64,000 nt of DNA. Origin: Saprospiraceae bacterium (GTDB lineage: Bacteria; Bacteroidota; Bacteroidia; Chitinophagales; Saprospiraceae). The position numbers were made by a program, and so were the translations under genes. Shown here in pieces: positions 43,511-50,093 of this stretch. The stretch lies in NCBI GenBank assembly GCA_019187225.1, contig JABAQQ010000028.1, positions 62,001 to 126,000 on the forward strand, written 5' to 3'. Position 1 is the first letter of the stretch. Each line of letters begins with the position of its first letter. Under the pieces are notes generated by a model that saw nothing but the letters and a program-made list of their open reading frames with translations, ran no database searches and had not been told where the DNA came from.

Positions 43511-43639
43511 GAGGTTGTCTCGTAAGTCTGCTTATTCGTTTATTTGTGGATTTTTTATTTTGCAATGCCTTCAACATCAGGGTTATTTTCAAATAAACAA
43601 ATCACCATATAAACAAATCGCGAACTTAGGGGACAGCCT
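43511..43639. mobile_element. MITE-like element, copy 2
   Basis: 129 bp from GAGGTTGTCTCGTAAGTCTG to ACTTAGGGGACAGCCTT. The ends are imperfect inverted repeats (about 12 of 17). Internal TTATTCGTTTATTTGTGGAT and AAATAAACAAATCACCATAT match copies 1 and 3. It starts 4 bp after a TATCTTTG box (43500-43507) and ends 26 bp before the Crp/Fnr promoter box. Confidence 0.72.
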
Positions 43640-43664
43640 TTTTTCGTTCTGGTGAAAATTACCC

Positions 43665-43687
43665 TACCTTCGTTGATTCAAATCAAC
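43665..43687 (+). promoter_or_regulatory. Crp/Fnr gene promoter with perfect FNR-type box
   Basis: TACCTTCG (43665-43672) is a near-consensus -7 box. It is followed at once by GTTGATTCAAATCAAC (43672-43687), a perfect TTGAT-N4-ATCAA palindrome covering the expected start of transcription. That position fits autorepression. Confidence 0.7.
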
Positions 43688-43700
43688 GCGGAATATAAAA

Positions 43701-44297
43701 ATGCTTGCAGATGCTTCCCTTTTGCGCCGTCTCGCCGCCGAAAACGAAATAAAGGTATTGCCGCCAGGCCAGGTGCTGCTGGATTTCCATAAATACATTC
43801 GCAGCATCCCGGTGATCGTGCGCGGTCATGTTAAAGTGACGGGCGAAGACGATGAAGGCAACGAGATCCTGCTCTACTACCTCAAACCCGGCGACAGCTG
43901 CGTCATGTCCATCCTCGGCGCCATGAACAACGCCGCATCCAAAGTCAGAGCTGTGACAGTGGACGAAACGGAGATCATCTTTATCCGTCCTGAACGCGCC
44001 GCCTCGCTCATCCGGGAATACCCTGCCTGGGGCGAGTATATTTTTAGATTGTACCAAACGCGCTACGAAGAACTCTTGCAAGCCGTCACCAAGATCAATT
44101 TTAAAAAACTGGACGACCGCATCCTCGATTTACTGGAAGAAAGGTCCAAACTTTTCAAAACGCGCCTGCTTACCGTCACCCACCAGGAAATCGCCGACGA
44201 GATCGGAAGTCCGCGCGAAGCCATATCGAGAGTGCTGAAAAAATTGGAGCGCGAAGGGGATATCAAACTTTTCCGCGGAAAAATCGAGCTTGTGTAG
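43701..44297 (+). CDS. Crp/Fnr-family transcription regulator
   Basis: 198 residues. Residues 1-125 form the cyclic-nucleotide-binding-like sensor (VRGHVKVTGEDDEGNEILLYYLKPGDSCVMSILGAM). It has no FNR-type iron-sulfur cysteine cluster; the single cysteine is in GDSCVMS. The winged helix (about 145-195) has TVTHQEIADEIGSPREAISRVLKKLEREG. The recognition helix keeps the E-x-x-S-R of FNR, predicting TTGAT-like half-sites, and a perfect one overlaps its own promoter. As the only regulator inside the sulfur island it is the first candidate for the four shared palindromes, although those have CRP-like half-sites. Confidence 0.9.
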   Translation: MLADASLLRRLAAENEIKVLPPGQVLLDFHKYIRSIPVIVRGHVKVTGEDDEGNEILLYYLKPGDSCVMSILGAMNNAASKVRAVTVDETEIIFIRPERAASLIREYPAWGEYIFRLYQTRYEELLQAVTKINFKKLDDRILDLLEERSKLFKTRLLTVTHQEIADEIGSPREAISRVLKKLEREGDIKLFRGKIELV

Positions 44298-44338
44298 CAA
44301 CTGTTACAAAACACTTAAGGAGAGCGTCCGCAACTTTG
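44293..44338 (+). promoter_or_regulatory. Sulfur-island operator-promoter 3 (TauE operon)
   Basis: The palindrome TGTAGC-AACT-GTTACA (44293-44308) overlaps the Crp/Fnr stop codon. The -7-like box CAACTTTG (44331-44338) begins 38 bp after the palindrome starts. The -7 box is weaker than the others (C for T at position 1), consistent with a need for activation. Confidence 0.65.
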
Positions 44339-44369
44339 TTCAGGCAATAACCAAACAGACCAAATAGCC

Positions 44370-44474
44370 ATGATCCAAGATGCTCCCAAATGGGTAAAAC
44401 TACTGATCGTCTGCTTATTATGTGCATTGACGGCAGGGATTGTGGGATGGCTGATTTACATTTTTTCACCATAA
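44370..44474 (+). CDS. 34-residue single-helix membrane peptide
   Basis: MIQDAPKWVKLLIVCLLCAL begins a 34-codon frame with one strong membrane helix, ending in YIFSP. It is the first gene after the palindrome promoter at 44293, 13 bp before the DUF2892 gene. It has two cysteines on one helix face. It is too short for automatic gene calling, but its position between promoter and operon suggests it is translated. Confidence 0.55.
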   Translation: MIQDAPKWVKLLIVCLLCALTAGIVGWLIYIFSP

Positions 44475-44487
44475 ACAATCTTTAGCC

Positions 44488-44700
44488 ATGAAAAAGAACA
44501 TGGGTTCTACCGACAAAACCATCCGATTGTTGCTCGCTGCCGTTTTTGCAGTACTGTTCTTTACAGGCATAGTGTCGGGGGTGTTGGGGTACATACTGCT
44601 TGCGTTGGCCGCTATTTTCGCACTCACCAGCGTGGTCGGTTTTTGTCCTCTTTACGCCCTCGTAGGGCTCAATACCAACCCCGTAGAGGAGCGCAAATAA
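44488..44700 (+). CDS. DUF2892 membrane protein (YgaP-like transmembrane part)
   Basis: 70 residues: MKKNMGSTDKTIRLLLAAVFAVLFF is the standard DUF2892 opening, with two membrane helices and GFCPLYALVGLNT at the end. DUF2892 modules are fused to rhodanese in YgaP and are otherwise found beside sulfur-transfer genes, as here. The cysteine in GFCPLY is typical. It lies in an operon with the short peptide before it and TauE 35 bp after. Confidence 0.9.
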   Translation: MKKNMGSTDKTIRLLLAAVFAVLFFTGIVSGVLGYILLALAAIFALTSVVGFCPLYALVGLNTNPVEERK

Positions 44701-44735
44701 GACTTCAAATTGTATAACTCCCAATTAAATTTTAG

Positions 44736-45533
44736 ATGGAATTTCTGGGTTATTTTCTTTCCGTACTGATCGGTGTATCCCTGGGCCTGATCGGAGGGGG
44801 TGGCTCTATTCTTACAGTACCGGTGCTCGTATATGTGATGGGTGTGGAGCCGGTGTTGTCTACGGCTTATTCATTGTTTGTGGTCGGCCTCACCGCTTTA
44901 GTGGGGTCCGTCAACTACGGCCGTAAAGGATTGCTGGATTATAAGACCGCCCTGGTGTTCGGCATTCCAAGTATCGCGGCGGTATACGCCACGCGTAAAT
45001 TCCTGGTTCCGGTCATCCCCGACCCGGTGTTTCATCTGGCAGGTACTGAGATCACAAAAAACCTTTTCATCATGGTGTTGTTTGCGGTGCTTATGGTGGC
45101 TGCATCCTTCTCCATGATCCGGAGTAAAAAGAACGGAACAGAAGAAAAACCGCACGAAAAGCATTACAATTATCCCCTGATCCTTGCCGAAGGCATCGTC
45201 GTGGGGACGCTGACCGGATTGGTGGGCGCAGGCGGGGGTTTCCTCATCATACCTGCGCTGGTGCTGCTGGCCGGTCTGCCGATGAAAGAAGCCGTGGGTA
45301 CTTCATTGCTTATTATCGGCGCCAAATCACTGCTGGGTTTTCTCGGCGACATAGGCAATCAGGTCATCGAATGGAACTTTTTGCTTTTGTTTTCGACCTT
45401 TGCTATTGCGGGCATTTTTATCGGCACAGCATTGTCCAAACGCATCAGTGGCGACAAGCTCAAACCGGCATTCGGATGGTTTGTGCTGATCATGGGCATT
45501 TACATTATTGTGAAAGAGTTGTTCTTCCAATAA
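44736..45533 (+). CDS. TauE/SafE-family sulfite (organosulfonate) exporter
   Basis: 265 residues with about eight membrane helices in two halves. Each half has the family glycine-rich motif: LIGGGGSILTVPVLVYVMGV and LVGAGGGFLIIPALVLLAGLPMKEAVGTSL. It should export sulfite, the product of the persulfide dioxygenases encoded on either side. Expression is expected from the palindrome promoter at 44293. Confidence 0.92.
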   Translation: MEFLGYFLSVLIGVSLGLIGGGGSILTVPVLVYVMGVEPVLSTAYSLFVVGLTALVGSVNYGRKGLLDYKTALVFGIPSIAAVYATRKFLVPVIPDPVFHLAGTEITKNLFIMVLFAVLMVAASFSMIRSKKNGTEEKPHEKHYNYPLILAEGIVVGTLTGLVGAGGGFLIIPALVLLAGLPMKEAVGTSLLIIGAKSLLGFLGDIGNQVIEWNFLLLFSTFAIAGIFIGTALSKRISGDKLKPAFGWFVLIMGIYIIVKELFFQ

Positions 45534-45543
45534 AGTTGCAGGG

Positions 45544-45589
45544 TGTAACAACTGTCACAAACCCTGCCCCCGTAAGGTCTTTACCTTTG
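45544..45589 (+). promoter_or_regulatory. Sulfur-island operator-promoter 4 (second persulfide dioxygenase operon)
   Basis: The palindrome TGTAAC-AACT-GTCACA (45544-45559) and the perfect -7 box TACCTTTG (45582-45589) start 38 bp apart. It begins 11 bp after the TauE stop and 96 bp before the persulfide dioxygenase ATG, a leader of about 40 nt after the -7 box. Confidence 0.75.
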
Positions 45590-45639
45590 TGGCATCAAAT
45601 CTCTAAAGTTCACAAATACAATCAATTCATCGTTCTGCT

Positions 45640-47058
45640 ATGGTTCTCGAACAAATCTATACCGGTTGCCTCGCCCAAGGCGCCTATTATATTGAAAGCG
45701 AAGGCGAAGCAGTGGTCATTGACCCGCTCCGCGAGGTGCAGCCTTATCTCGATCGCGCAGCCAAAACCGGCGCGAAAATCAAATATGTTTTCGAGACGCA
45801 CTTCCACGCTGATTTCGTGAGCGGCCACCTGGATTTATCCAAAAAAACCGGCGCGCCCATCGTATACGGCCCAACGGCGCAACCTGATTTCGATGCGCAT
45901 ATCGCCAAAGACGGCGAGGTTTTTCAGGTGGGTAAAATAAAATTCAAAGTATTGCACACGCCCGGCCATACGATGGAAAGTACCTGCTACCTGCTCATAG
46001 ACGAAAATGGCAAAGAAAAAGCCCTGTTTTCGGGCGATACTTTGTTCATCGGAGATGTGGGCCGCCCCGACCTGGCTCAAAAAGCAGCACACATGACGCA
46101 GGAACAACTTGCCTCCACACTTTTCCACTCCCTGCGCGAAAAAGTGATGACCTTACCCGGCGACGTCGTTGTTTATCCAGCGCATGGCGCCGGTTCGGCC
46201 TGCGGTAAAAACATGAGCAAAGAAACTTTCGATACACTCGACCACCAAAAAGCGACCAACTACGCGCTGCGCGCCGACATGACGGAAGCCGAATTCGTGA
46301 AAGAAGTGACCACCGGCCTGATGCCGCCGCCCGCATACTTCCCGCTCAATGTGATGCTCAATAAAAAAGGCTACGACAGCATTGACGAAGTGCTGAAACG
46401 CGGCACCCATGCGCTCAGCCCCCGTGCCTTCGAAGCCGCTGCCAATGAAACAGGCGCTATTCTGCTCGATACCCGCGATGCAGAAACTTTTTCCAGGGGT
46501 TTTGTGCCCAATTCCATCAACATTGGCATTGACGGCAGTTTCGCGCCGTGGGTGGGCGCCCTCATCCCCGACATCCGGCAGGAAATTCTTCTCATTGCCG
46601 AGCCGGGACGCGAAAAAGAAGTCATCACCCGCCTCGCCCGCGTGGGGTACGATTATGTGATCGGCTACCTCGACGGCGGCTTCGAGGCGTGGAAAAAAGC
46701 AGGCATGGAAACGGATTCTATCCAGCGGGTAGATGCCAAAGAAATCGGCCAACGCCTGCAAAAAGGCGAGCGGTTGAACATCCTCGACGTGCGCAAAAAC
46801 AGTGAATATTTCAGCGAACATGTCATTGATGCCGAAAATGCTCCCCTGGATTTCGTCAACGACAGTATGGCCCAGGTGGATAAAAACAAAACCTATTTCG
46901 TTCATTGCGCCGGCGGCTACCGTTCGATGATCTTCGCTTCCATCCTGCGGGCCCGCGGCTACGACAATCTGATTGACGTACGCGGTGGATTCAAGGCGCT
47001 CAAAGAAGCGGGCAACGTTCCGGTGAGCGATTACGTATGCCCGACAACAATGTTGTAA
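45640..47058 (+). CDS. Persulfide dioxygenase-rhodanese fusion, paralogue 2
   Basis: 472 residues with the same layout as the protein encoded at 42057 and clearly similar throughout: ETHFHADFVSGHLDLSKKTGAP, HTPGHTMESTCYL, FSGDTLFIGDVGRPDLA, VYPAHGAGSACGKNMSKET. The first rhodanese is again cysteine-less (LLIAEPGREKE) and the second keeps VHCAGGYRSM. Retention of two copies, each with a dead first rhodanese, implies the loss predates duplication and that the domain has a structural role. It heads an operon with a rhodanese and the split YeeE/YedE transporter. Confidence 0.92.
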   Translation: MVLEQIYTGCLAQGAYYIESEGEAVVIDPLREVQPYLDRAAKTGAKIKYVFETHFHADFVSGHLDLSKKTGAPIVYGPTAQPDFDAHIAKDGEVFQVGKIKFKVLHTPGHTMESTCYLLIDENGKEKALFSGDTLFIGDVGRPDLAQKAAHMTQEQLASTLFHSLREKVMTLPGDVVVYPAHGAGSACGKNMSKETFDTLDHQKATNYALRADMTEAEFVKEVTTGLMPPPAYFPLNVMLNKKGYDSIDEVLKRGTHALSPRAFEAAANETGAILLDTRDAETFSRGFVPNSINIGIDGSFAPWVGALIPDIRQEILLIAEPGREKEVITRLARVGYDYVIGYLDGGFEAWKKAGMETDSIQRVDAKEIGQRLQKGERLNILDVRKNSEYFSEHVIDAENAPLDFVNDSMAQVDKNKTYFVHCAGGYRSMIFASILRARGYDNLIDVRGGFKALKEAGNVPVSDYVCPTTML

Positions 47059-47069
47059 TATCAAACAGC

Positions 47070-47128
47070 GATGAAGGTTGATAAGGGGTTATTAAGTTGA
47101 TAATCAACCTTCATCAACCTTCATCAAC
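47070..47128. repeat. Mirrored tandem repeat in the sulfur operon
   Basis: GATGAAGGTTGATAAGG on the left is opposed by AATCAACCTTCATC, and then a second AACCTTCATCAAC on the right, around ATTAAGTTGAT. It lies between the persulfide dioxygenase and rhodanese genes and could attenuate downstream expression. Confidence 0.72.
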
Positions 47129-47159
47129 TCTTCTCACTTTTCAACCAACAATTCAAATC

Positions 47160-47474
47160 ATGGGATTTTTTGATAAGCTCTTCGGTACGTCCGAAGTGTC
47201 GTTCGACGTGCGACAATTGCTGCAAAAAGGCGCCGTCATTGTGGACGTGCGTACTCCGGCAGAATACAACAGCGGCCATATCAAAGGTTCGCTCAACATT
47301 CCCCTGGATCAGATCGGGACAAAAATTGCCTTCTTAAAAAACAAGAACGTGCCGGTGATCACTGTGTGCCGGAGCGGCAACCGCAGCGGCGCAGCCGCCG
47401 GTGTCCTCAAAAGCAACGGAATCGAAGTATACAACGGCGGAGCCTGGGATTCTCTTCAGGCGCAAATGAATTAA
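47160..47474 (+). CDS. Cytosolic single-domain rhodanese
   Basis: 104 residues from the ATG at 47160 (MGFFDKLFGTSEVSFDVRQLL). VIVDVRTPAEYNSGHIKGSLNIPLD and the active loop VITVCRSGNRSGAAAG carry the catalytic cysteine (about residue 66). The CRSGNR loop is typical of sulfane-sulfur transferases of the GlpE/PspE type. It probably feeds or receives sulfur from the YeeE/YedE halves encoded 4 bp downstream. Confidence 0.93.
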   Translation: MGFFDKLFGTSEVSFDVRQLLQKGAVIVDVRTPAEYNSGHIKGSLNIPLDQIGTKIAFLKNKNVPVITVCRSGNRSGAAAGVLKSNGIEVYNGGAWDSLQAQMN

Positions 47475-47478
47475 TAAA

Positions 47479-48042
47479 ATGCTCGAATTTTTGCAACAAC
47501 CCTGGCCGTGGTATACCGCAGGGATCATCATCGGCCTTACCGTACCGGCGCTGCTCATTTTGGGCAACAAACACTTTGGCATCTCGGCCAATTTGCGCCA
47601 CATCTGTGCAGCCTGCTTTCCGGCAGGAGTCAAATTTTTTCAGTACGACTGGAAGAAGGAATTGTGGAACTTTTTTTTCGTGGGTGGCATCATTGCCGGC
47701 GCGTTCATCGCTTCGCATTGGCTCGCCAATCCGAACCCGGTGCAGATAGCCCCTGCTCTTGCCACTGAATTGCAGGGCTACGGCCTCACGGATTTCAGCG
47801 GCATGGTTCCCGCCGAATTGGTTTCCTGGGAAAGCCTCTTTACGCTGCGCGGTTTTATTTTGTTGGTGGTGGGCGGCTTTCTGGTAGGCTTCGGCACCCG
47901 CTACGCCGGAGGTTGCACCAGCGGTCACGCCATCATGGGACTTTCCAACCTGCAATGGCCTTCTCTCATAGCTACCTGCTGTTTCATGGCAGGCGGTTTT
48001 TTGATGGCTAATCTTATTTTACCGTTCATCCTGCAACTCTGA
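47479..48042 (+). CDS. YeeE/YedE-family transporter, first half (PmpA-like)
   Basis: 187 residues, four to five membrane helices, with the conserved GFGTRYAGGCTSGHAIMGLS motif that carries the sulfur-relay cysteine (about residue 155). YeeE/YedE proteins import thiosulfate (TsuA) or related sulfur compounds; the two-gene form is known as PmpA/PmpB. A second cysteine pair occurs in RHICAACFPAG. It is joined to the rhodanese (4 bp) and to the second half (3 bp). Confidence 0.92.
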   Translation: MLEFLQQPWPWYTAGIIIGLTVPALLILGNKHFGISANLRHICAACFPAGVKFFQYDWKKELWNFFFVGGIIAGAFIASHWLANPNPVQIAPALATELQGYGLTDFSGMVPAELVSWESLFTLRGFILLVVGGFLVGFGTRYAGGCTSGHAIMGLSNLQWPSLIATCCFMAGGFLMANLILPFILQL

Positions 48043-48045
48043 AAA

Positions 48046-48561
48046 ATGGCTCAAGACAATTTTAATTCGACCACCGTCGCAGAAACGGATTTTGAAGTGC
48101 GTTCGCTTGATACCATGTGTGTCAACGAATCGCATCTTACCCACCGTTGGTACCACAACTTAAAATACGCCGCCGTAGGTGTGCTGTTCGGTATCGCCTT
48201 CGTGAAAGCCGAGATCATCTCGTGGTTCCGCATCCAGGAAATGTTCCGGTTGCAATCATTCCACATGTACGGTGTCATCGGCACTGCCGTCGCAGTAGGC
48301 GCTTTATCCGTTTTTCTGATCAAAAAATTCAAAGTGCGGACGATTTACGGCGAGAATATCGAGTTTCACGACAAGACATTCAACAAAGGACAGATTTATG
48401 GCGGGCTGTTGTTCGGCTTCGGCTGGGCGATGACGGGCGCATGCCCCGGACCGCTGTTCGCCACGCTCGGCACCGGCGCGATGGCCATCAGCGTTACGAT
48501 CCTGTCGGCCATTGCCGGCACCTGGGTATACGGTTATTTCCGCGACCGGTTGCCGCACTGA
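48046..48561 (+). CDS. YeeE/YedE-family transporter, second half (PmpB-like, DUF6691)
   Basis: 171 residues. The equivalent motif is LLFGFGWAMTGACPGPLFATLGTG. About four membrane helices follow a soluble N terminus (VAETDFEVRSLDTMCVNESHLTH). With the preceding protein it makes one complete YeeE/YedE-type channel. It is the last gene of the sulfur island. Confidence 0.9.
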   Translation: MAQDNFNSTTVAETDFEVRSLDTMCVNESHLTHRWYHNLKYAAVGVLFGIAFVKAEIISWFRIQEMFRLQSFHMYGVIGTAVAVGALSVFLIKKFKVRTIYGENIEFHDKTFNKGQIYGGLLFGFGWAMTGACPGPLFATLGTGAMAISVTILSAIAGTWVYGYFRDRLPH

Positions 48562-48562
48562 G

Positions 48563-48631
48563 TTTGCAGGATTTAAAAGATTTACATGATTTTTTCGTCA
48601 ACCCTAAAATCCTGTAAATCTTGTCAAAAAA
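48563..48631. repeat. Mirrored repeat / probable terminator after the sulfur island
   Basis: GCAGGATTTAAAAGATTTAC on the left opposes AAAATCCTGTAAATCTTG on the right around GTCAACCCT. It starts immediately after the last stop and is followed by A/T runs, so it may end transcription. Confidence 0.65.
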
Positions 48632-48640
48632 GTAAAAAAA

Positions 48641-48770
48641 GAGGCCGTCTTATAAGTCTGTTTATTCGTTTAATTGTGGATTTGGTTGTTCGTTACACCT
48701 TCATAACCAAGGTTGTTTTCAAATAAACAAATCACTATATAAACGAATCACCGACTAATGAGACGGCCTC
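48641..48770. mobile_element. MITE-like element, copy 3 (best preserved)
   Basis: 130 bp bounded by GAGGCCGTCT and AGACGGCCTC. The terminal inverted repeats extend about 32 bp with ~26 matches (GAGGCCGTCTTATAAGTCTG against GAGGCCGTCTCATTAGTCGG on the other strand). The interior, with GGTTGTTCGTTACACCTTCATAACC, has no coding capacity. No target-site duplication could be defined. It lies 24 bp beyond the paaA stop. Confidence 0.78.
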
Positions 48771-48794
48771 CTTATTTTGTTGTAAAATCTTGCA

Positions 48795-49778
48795 TCAAGC
48801 CGCCTGAACCCCTGTTTTTTCTACTTCACGACGGCGTTTTTTCACTGCATATGCCAGTGCCGCCTCGCGCACCCAAGCGCCATCGTCATAGGCTTTGCGG
48901 CGGGTTTGTATACGCTGTTTGTTGCAGGGGCCGTTGCCTTTTACGATATTCCAGAATTCTTCCCAGTCAATCGGTCCGAAGTCGTAGTGACCGCGTTCCT
49001 CATTCCATTTGAGATCGGGATCGGGCAGGGTGAGCCCCAGCACTTTAACCTGTTCGGCGATCATGTCCACAAAGCGCTGACGCAGTTCGTCGTTGCTGAA
49101 GCGTTTGATCTTCCATTTCATGCTTTGTTCGCTGTGCGTCGAATCGGCATCGGAAGGGCCGAACATCATCACCGCCGGCCAATACCAGCGATTGATCGAG
49201 TCCTGCGCCATAGCCCGTTGTTCGGGCGACCCGTTGGCGAGTGTGAGCAATATTTCAAAACCCTGACGCTGGTGAAAGCTCTCTTCTTTGCATATCCGCA
49301 CCATGGCACGGGCGTAAGGGCCGTAGGAGCATCGGCAAATCGGGATCTGGTTCAGGATGGCCGCGCCATCCACGAGCCAGCCGATAGCGCCCATATCAGC
49401 CCAGGAAATGGTGGGATAGTTGAAAATTGAGGAATATTTGGCCTTGCCGCTGTGCAGTTCCCGGATCATTTCGTCGCGGTCAACGCCCAGCGTTTCTGCA
49501 GCGGCATAGAGATACAAACCGTGACCGGCTTCGTCCTGCACTTTGGCGAGAAGGATGGCCTTTCGCTTGAGCGAAGGAGCGCGGGTAATCCAGTTGCCCT
49601 CGGGCAGCATCCCGACGATCTCGGAGTGGGCGTGCTGGCCAATCTGCCGAATGAGTGTTTTGCGATAGGCGTCGGGCATCCAATCCTTCGGTTCGATACG
49701 AATGTCGGCGTCAATTTTAGCCTGGAACTGCTCTTCGAGCGAGTGCGTGGCGGCAGGCGTTTTTTCGCGAATTTCCAT
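48795..49778 (-). CDS. paaA: Phenylacetyl-CoA epoxidase subunit A
   Basis: 327 residues, the catalytic di-iron subunit of ring-1,2-phenylacetyl-CoA epoxidase. The ferritin-like carboxylate/His ligands are in [13 protein letters not shown] and [11 protein letters not shown], and the segment [26 protein letters not shown] is characteristic. It normally heads paaABCDE. Here no other paa gene follows; the downstream side holds the MITE copy and then genes on the opposite strand. PaaA needs PaaC for structure and PaaE for electrons, so it depends on partners elsewhere or is a relic. Confidence 0.94.
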   Translation of the reverse strand: MEIREKTPAATHSLEEQFQAKIDADIRIEPKDWMPDAYRKTLIRQIGQHAHSEIVGMLPEGNWITRAPSLKRKAILLAKVQDEAGHGLYLYAAAETLGVDRDEMIRELHSGKAKYSSIFNYPTISWADMGAIGWLVDGAAILNQIPICRCSYGPYARAMVRICKEESFHQRQGFEILLTLANGSPEQRAMAQDSINRWYWPAVMMFGPSDADSTHSEQSMKWKIKRFSNDELRQRFVDMIAEQVKVLGLTLPDPDLKWNEERGHYDFGPIDWEEFWNIVKGNGPCNKQRIQTRRKAYDDGAWVREAALAYAVKKRRREVEKTGVQAA

Positions 49779-50093
49779 GTAAAAAGTGCTGTTTAGTGGG
49801 TTTTCCGGTGCGAAGTTAGTCCCAAATTTCTGAATTCAAGTATGCAGACAAAATAAGGCGATAAAAAGCATCAACCCGCACCATTGAAGGAAGAAAGGGA
49901 AGTAAAGTTCAGGGATAGCAAGTATTTTTTTTGACAATACGCCGCTTTTCCGGCAAGCCGGACGTTTGAAAGTCCGTCATTGACCGGCTGGTGCTCAAAC
50001 CATCCCTGTCAGAATATTCCCGGTAAAAGCGACTTTGTTCAAATGTTTACCCTCCCATACACATTATTGATGAAATGCTTACCTTTGCGCCCT
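49779..50093. other. 315-bp gap between divergent genes
   Basis: It holds the bamD promoter box TACCTTTG (50080-50087) and otherwise AT-rich DNA. In-frame ATGs at 49980, 50043 and 50071 precede that promoter and are rejected as bamD starts. No small gene seen. Confidence 0.5.
50080..50087 (+). promoter_or_regulatory. -7 promoter element for bamD
   Basis: TACCTTTG ends 6 bp before the bamD ATG at 50094, predicting a near-leaderless message and fixing the start. Confidence 0.55.
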
